This document shows positions 58,420 through 64,000 of a stretch of DNA of 64,000 nucleotides, piece after piece. Source of the DNA: Siphonodentalium dalli. Lineage: Eukaryota > Mollusca > Scaphopoda > Gadilida > Siphonodentaliidae. Position 1 is the stretch's first letter; each line of letters begins with the position of its first letter. Both the position numbers and the translations under genes were made by a program. The stretch lies in contig CP136066.1 in NCBI GenBank assembly GCA_032622095.1, positions 113,173,319-113,237,318 of the forward strand, read 5' to 3'. The notes below the pieces were generated by a model that saw only the letters and a program-made list of their open reading frames with translations, had not been told where the DNA came from and did no database searches.

Positions 58420-59280
58420 CAACTTCATATTTTGATTTAAAATTTGAGCTTGGCGGTTCGGTGGTAGGTCATCTAAAAGTCGAAAATTCTCAGTATACAA
58501 TGTTCAAAACCGCCAAGCTCGGCTATGAGAGTGATAAATGATAATCATTGAACATGTTTTTAGATGAAAACTACGTACAAATGGTGTTTAAAAAGAGAAA
58601 TCGGCCAAAAAATGACAAGAAATCTGCGTAAAAAAGCGAGGTTTTCATTCGGTGAACACGCCCCCTATTAACCAGCATAGGTTATCTAAATGTCAAAAAA
58701 TCTTAATATAAAATGTTCAAAACCGCCAAGCTCGACTATGAGAGTGAGAAATGCTAATCATTTTACATGTTTTTACATGAAAACTAGCTGGAGCGTGTTT
58801 TAGAAACGAGAAATAAGCCGAAATTCAGCTTCAAGTTCATATTTTGATTTAAAATTCGAGCTTGGCGGTACGGTGTTCAGTCATCTAAATGTCAAAAATT
58901 CTTAATATAAAATGTTCAAAACCGTCAAGCTCGACTATGAGAGTGAGAAATGCTAATCATTTTACATGTTTTTACATACAAACTAGCTGGAGCGTGTTTT
59001 AGAAACGAGAAATAAGCCGAAATTCAGCTTCAAGTTCATATTTTGATTTAAAATTCGAGCTTGGCGGTACGGTGTTCAGTCATCTAAATGTCAAAAATTC
59101 TTAATATAAAATGTTCAAAACCGCCAAGCTCGACTATGAGAGTGAGAAACGATAAACATTTTACATGTTTTTACATACAAACTAGCTGGAACGTGTTTTA
59201 GAAACGAGAAATCGGCGGAAATTCAGCTTCATATTTTGATTTAAAATTCGAGCTTGGTGGTTCGTTAATCGGTCATCTAA
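58420..59280. repeat. ~190-bp tandem units, each with inverted 13-bp motif
   Basis: cgagcttggcggt and its inverse accgccaagctcg recur as pairs (58445/58510, 58857/58918, 59057/59121, 59249/59327). They enclose catctaaa-gtc-aaaaattct. Each pair can form a hairpin. Units also carry tcagcttcatattttgattt and tttacatgttttta. Related to 51180-51683 and 59280-59740. Confidence 0.8.
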
Positions 59281-59740
59281 AAGTAAAAAAAAATGTCCGT
59301 ATATAATGTTCAAAACCGACAAGCTCGACTATGAGAGTGATACATGATAACCATTCAACATGTTTAGAATAAAAAACTTGGTGCAACTGTTGTTTAAAAA
59401 GAGAAATCGGCCCAAAATCGACAAAAAATCTGCGTAAAAAGATGTTTTGATTTTGTGACCACCAATCGGGGACATTACTGTCAATATTGACGATAAATTT
59501 ATGAAAATGGGCCATATAAGTCATTGGCTGGTGCTATTCCCACATAATTCACGCGAAAACAGCGTTTAAAACAGCTGTTTAAAAGGCTTTTAAAAATTTC
59601 AAACCGCCAAGCTTGTCTTTTAGTCATCTCCCTCAAAAACTGCCAAGCTTGCATTTTAGCCACTCTCAAACATAAACAATTGTTTTTAATATTAAAGAAA
59701 TGGACCGCTGGCGCGGAATAAATACAGAACCACACAGACG
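59280..59740 (-). repeat. Inverted relative of the 51180-51683 repeat
   Basis: Reverse-complement match to 51180-51683, with extra gccaagcttg motifs at 59603 and 59638. Confidence 0.7.
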
Positions 59741-60920
59741 TGTGCGGGATGTGAACTGTATCGCTCTCGATTATGTTACATAAAATACATTGAACATGGA
59801 ATTACATAAGGAATTGTTATAACGGATATGATTACGTAAGTTACAACTCGTACACGACCGCTCTCGCTGTAACATTGCACCACAACAAACTCGTGCGATA
59901 AAATTCACCACATGCACACGATGTGTAGTTCTGTCTATTTATAGTGTACGGATACCAAATTTTAGGATAATGCAATTTTTGAATACTGATGAAAATTTCT
60001 CGTTTTATTCTGAACCTTCAAGTGATCACCATTTTTTCGGAAATACAGAGATGTGCGTCTGACACCAAAATCTGCATACCCGATACCGACGAGTTAGCTG
60101 CACGTGTACGTCCGAGACCGTGGAATTGCCCATCCACAAATATATTCAGGGTACTGATGATGGTTTGGTTTAGTTTTGTTTTTGGAGGGGGTGGGCATTG
60201 TAGATTTAGTCGCTAATCCAGTCAGCCTCGTGGGTGAAGGAAAGATCACATATATCACATATGGTCATTTTTACAGGAACATCAGTACACTGCGCTGCCC
60301 AGTCGCACTCACCACGCCGGAGATATCTTAGTGTAAACAATATTTATTTCCAATCAAACAACTAGATTGTTTCGCACAAATGCTGTTGCGATTGTTGATG
60401 TGTGATTGGAATTGGATGAGATAACAAGCCTATTGTGGCTTTTTGTAAGCCCTATTTCTGATAATATTTTAGTCCAGCTGGTTCATTTGCTTTACACATA
60501 TTTTATTAATAACCCAAATAGTATACACGGTATATGAAGGTTGATTGAATTGTTATCATATGATTTGGCAGTAAACACAGAGCTTATCATGAGCCATCTC
60601 CTACACATATGAATTATTGAATGGTTACTGTAGAGTACAGCCATCAATAGAAAGTACAATATTCGATTAATATGAATATGTACAGCTTAATCTAAGAGTT
60701 AATACTATTCTTATTTATTCTGAACCATTTAGTTAATGGTAATACGGCTGATGACTCACCACCATTAAACTAAGTTTTTAGCAGGATACTTTTGGGTTAG
60801 TCAACAATATGATTTTGATTTTGTTAGCATGTGTAAGGCCGCAGATATTTATTATTATTACATAGCCGAGGTTATATAACTCACGTGTTTGCATAATATG
60901 GCTTTAATCTTCCAGTTAAT
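59740..60920. other. Stretch without recognised features
   Basis: AT-rich sequence with short frames only. No RNA, exon or transposon end was recognised. Confidence 0.4.
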
Positions 60921-61415
60921 CTCATATATATTTTGAAGACCTCTGTCTGTATGTATGTTTGTTTGTCATTTATACAAATCTACGATTCTCGACCGATCGG
61001 GACGAAACTTGGTACGTGTGTGTAGTTTGACCAGGCGGTGGACGTTGTCGTATTGGCGAGCCCGTGCGGCGCCCGCTTCGCGCATGCGCAGACGAGATCT
61101 CGGAAACGGGTGGAGCTATCGACTTGAAATTTGCTATGTGAATGTATCTTGCCCCGGATACGAATTTTATCGGGTCGCCGAGAGCGTGCGATGCCAGCTT
61201 CGCGCATGCGCAGACGAGATCTCGGAAACGGGTGGAGCTATCGACTTGAAATTTGGTATGTGAATGTATCTTGCCCCGGAAACGAATTTTATCGGGTCGC
61301 CGAGCCCGTGCGACGCCAGCTTCGCGCATGCGCAGACCAGATCTCGGAAACGGGTGGAGCTATCGACTTGAAATTTGGTTTTTGAATAGCCCGGACAACG
61401 TCGGGCTCATCGGCT
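60920..61415 (-). repeat. 122-bp monomer higher-order unit, inverted copy
   Basis: Reverse complement of one ~520-bp unit of the 13600-15185 array. It has three monomers with gcgcatgcgc borders, the atatatattttgaagacctc start and a cggacaacgtcgggctcatcgg end. Differences from the array units are few. Confidence 0.85.
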
Positions 61416-61419
61416 AGTC

Positions 61420-62210
61420 TATTATATATTTTGAAAGATCTGTGTGTGTATGTGTTTGTTTGTGTGTGTGTTTGTTTGTGTGTTTGAAATCGATGGACTC
61501 CAAAACGACTAAGCCAATTTCGATGAAATTTGGTATTTGGATGTGTTTTCGGCCGGAGACGAACATAGGCATATTTATTTGTCCGTGCGAGGTCAACTTT
61601 TCACGTGCGGAGGTCAAATCTATTTTTACGCCGTTTTTGCGCTAATATATTTCAGTTCGGTGCTCACAAATCGATTCGATATAGCGCGAATAATAAATTG
61701 CCAGTCATATAATTTGCACGGTTAGAATCTGTGTGGCTTCATCTTTCCAACGATATATAATATGTATGTATCCCTTTTAGTTATCTGCCTCAATTATTAG
61801 GTACAAGTGGTCCGATGCTTTTATCAGGATAAAATCAATGCGTAAATTCTATGACGTCGTCAGAGGTCATAAAATTAGATTACGTTAACTCTCACCCTGC
61901 CGATGCATTTGACTGTGTCGCGTTAACTCATCACCGGCCGAGGTATCCGCAAATGACATTGGGCTATATATCTCGAAAACGGGTGTAGCTATCGACTTGA
62001 AATTTGGTATGTGAATGTATCTTGCCCCGGATACGAATTTTATCGGGTCGCCGAGCACGTGCGACACCAGCTTCGCGCATGCGCAGACCAGATCTAGGAA
62101 ACGGGTGGAGCTATCGACTTGAAATTTGGTTTTTGAATAGCCCGGACGAAGTCGGGTCACCTTCTAGTCTATTATATATTTTGAAAGATCTGTGTGTGTA
62201 TGTATTTGTT

Positions 62211-62241
<31 letters not shown>

Positions 62242-62935
62242 TTGAAATCGATGGACTCGAAAACGACTAAGCCAATTTCGATGAAATTTGGTATTTGGAT
62301 GTGTTTTCGGCCGGAGACGAACATAGGCATATTTATTTGTCCGTGCGAGGTCAACTTTTCACGTGCGGAGGTCAAATCTATTTTTACGCCGTTTTTGCGC
62401 TAATATATTTCAGTTCGGTGCTCACAAATCGATTCGATATAGCGCGAATAATAAATTGCCAGTCATATAATTTGCACGGTTAGAATCTGTGTGGCTTCAT
62501 CTTTCCAACGATATATAATATGTATGTATCCGTTTTAGTTATCTGCCTCAATTATTAGGTACAAGTGGTACGATGCTTTTATCAGGATAAAATCAATGCG
62601 TAATTTCTATGACGTCGTCAGAGGTCATAAAGTTAGATTACGTTAACTCTCACCCTGCCGATGCATTTGACTGTGTCGCGTTAACTCATCACCGGCCGAG
62701 GTATCCGCAAATGACATTGGGCTATATATCTCGGAAACGGGTGTAGCTATCGACTTGAAATTTGGTATGTGAATGTATCTTGCCCCGGATACGAATTTTA
62801 TCGGGTCGCCGAGCACGTGCGACACCAGCTTCGCGCATGCGCAGACCAGATCTAGGAAACGGGTGGAGCAATCGACTTGAAATTTGGTTTTTTAATAGCC
62901 CGGACGAAGTCGGGTCACCTTCTAGTTGTATATAT
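61420..62935. repeat. 758-bp tandem duplication
   Basis: Two nearly identical units start at about 61420 and 62178, each beginning tctattatatattttgaaagatctgtgtg. Each contains a (GT)n tract, gccaatttcgatgaaatttgg, gtccgtgcgaggtcaac, ctatgacgtcgtcagaggtc and two diverged 122-bp-type monomers ending agcccggacgaagtcggg. The units differ mainly in GT-tract length and single bases. Short frames inside are repeat artefacts. Confidence 0.9.
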
Positions 62936-63214
62936 ATTGTTACTTTAGCGAATATCTCAATGTTTTGAATAATGGCAGTGATTAAGAAACTTCTAAGCCT
63001 ATTTTTTTCCAAATTGGCATCAAATTTGCTTAAACATGTCTCTTTCGGCTATTAAAGGTACGATTGGCCTTGGCGGTGGGTATCCTGTGAAAATATTTCC
63101 ACCCGTCAAAAACCGCCACAAACAGAAAGAACAACAAAATGTAGACAGACTTTGTCCGTATACAAATACGAAATAGCGCATAAACAGTATGTTATTGTCA
63201 TATCTTTGACCATT

Positions 63215-63556
63215 GTTATGTAAACAACAGCATAAAAAGTTACTTTTCTGGTGTTTGTTTATATTATGATGGTAAACATAAAGAGCGTTCTTTGTTGATG
63301 AATTCCTGATATGGAACGAATAAAGAGCGTTTATGCCATTTGTGTGTGATTAGCCAGCAGCATTGTGCTGTCTTCTGTAACACAATCAGGCTCTTGCTTA
63401 GGTAAAATATAGTAAATCTTTATGATAACATGCTGTTTACGCGATGGTCATGGTATATATGAACGAAAGTGTATGCGTTTTAATGTTTTTCTGTTTACGG
63501 TGATTGGAACAAATATGAATATTTTCGACAACTAAGGCCTCACGTGCCTTTAAGAC
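63215..63556. repeat. ~340-bp dispersed repeat, inverted partner of 11714-12058
   Basis: Colinear reverse-complement match ending cctttaagac next to aggcac-tgaggcctta. Confidence 0.8.
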
Positions 63557-63559
63557 TGG

Positions 63560-64000
63560 ACAATATTACAAGAAACGTGAGCTTGGTTGCGAATTACCGC
63601 CTGTTCATTCGCTTGGTCATAATAACGCGAGCTTGTTTAGACACGCACCTGGACATTCACGAAGAGACCAAATCCGCTCTTATCGGAATCGAACCAGCTT
63701 CATGGACGGCTTGTGGATGACTAATGTGCTATGCACCTTACAGTCTGATCCGGTAGCGAGATATATCCGCGACTCTCATCGGTCTTGGTCATTTATAGCT
63801 TTTAATTTAAACACATTTTATTGTGATTTTTCAATTTACAAAGAAATTGGGGTACAAGTTACAATTACTCACATAATACCCCTGGCCCTGTATCACAGAA
63901 CAAAACAATTGAAAAAGACAAGAAGCGTTAGTAAGAGTGTGACGAGGTTTCCTTTTGTATTTTTGGCCAGTCGTCTCTCTGGGTATAAATATAATATGAG
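63560..64000. other. Window end, possible minus-strand 3' UTR or SINE
   Basis: On the minus strand a box-B-like ggttcgattcc (about 63683-63695) lacks a matching T-stem, so it is not a tRNA. A minus-strand AATAAA near 63818 could end a gene lying beyond the window. Neither is firm. Confidence 0.25.

Noticed and set aside
60955-62968. Overlapping small frames on both strands
   Set aside because: All fall within the 122-bp and 758-bp repeats and repeat exactly with the DNA unit.
63683-63695. tRNA gene on the minus strand
   Set aside because: Box B sequence is present, but the T-stem does not pair and there is no acceptor or anticodon arm.

Overview
This is a repeat-dense, AT-rich metazoan nuclear sequence. 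An invertebrate, probably a mollusc or other lophotrochozoan, fits best. The reasons are spliced exons with GT-AG borders, several non-LTR retrotransposon clades, TIR DNA transposons and long satellites. The species cannot be fixed from the sequence, and I see no rRNA, true tRNA gene or CRISPR.

The only host gene I can support is on the minus strand at 1.3-7.2 kb. Three exons with matching phase-1 introns encode an LDL-receptor class A module, then a Lys-Arg-Pro-containing segment, then a helical C-terminus with a stop. The order resembles the secreted prohormone-4 neuropeptide precursors. The signal-peptide exon was not found. Two less certain minus-strand coding pieces lie near 16.8 and 44.8 kb.

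The rest is mobile and repetitive DNA. In order: a ~160-bp tandem repeat and foldbacks (4-5 kb); three piggyBac-like MITEs with TTAA borders and paired hairpins (7.4, 8.4, 16.2 kb); an inverted-repeat element at 9.86-11.42 kb holding 21 copies of a 16-bp palindrome and a tyrosine-recombinase fragment; a direct segmental duplication (11.4-12.7 and 17.4-18.7 kb); 122-bp monomers in ~520-bp higher-order units (13.6-15.2 kb, inverted relative at 60.9 kb); ~96 copies of a 59-bp satellite (22.5-28.6 kb); and a 38-bp minisatellite (30.0-31.5 kb).

From 36.4 to 43.3 kb lies a full-length L1/Tx1-type LINE with a 13-bp target-site duplication, intact ORF1 and nearly intact ORF2. Then follow an 845-bp hAT relic with BED-finger remains (43.75 kb), a LINE 3' end (51.7 kb), a decayed MULE transposase abutting a decayed CR1-like LINE (53.7-58.4 kb), inverted-repeat tandem units (58.4-59.7 kb) and a 758-bp tandem duplication (61.4-62.9 kb). 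The L1/Tx1 LINE could move itself if its endonuclease frame were intact. The small TIR elements look dependent on transposases made elsewhere.
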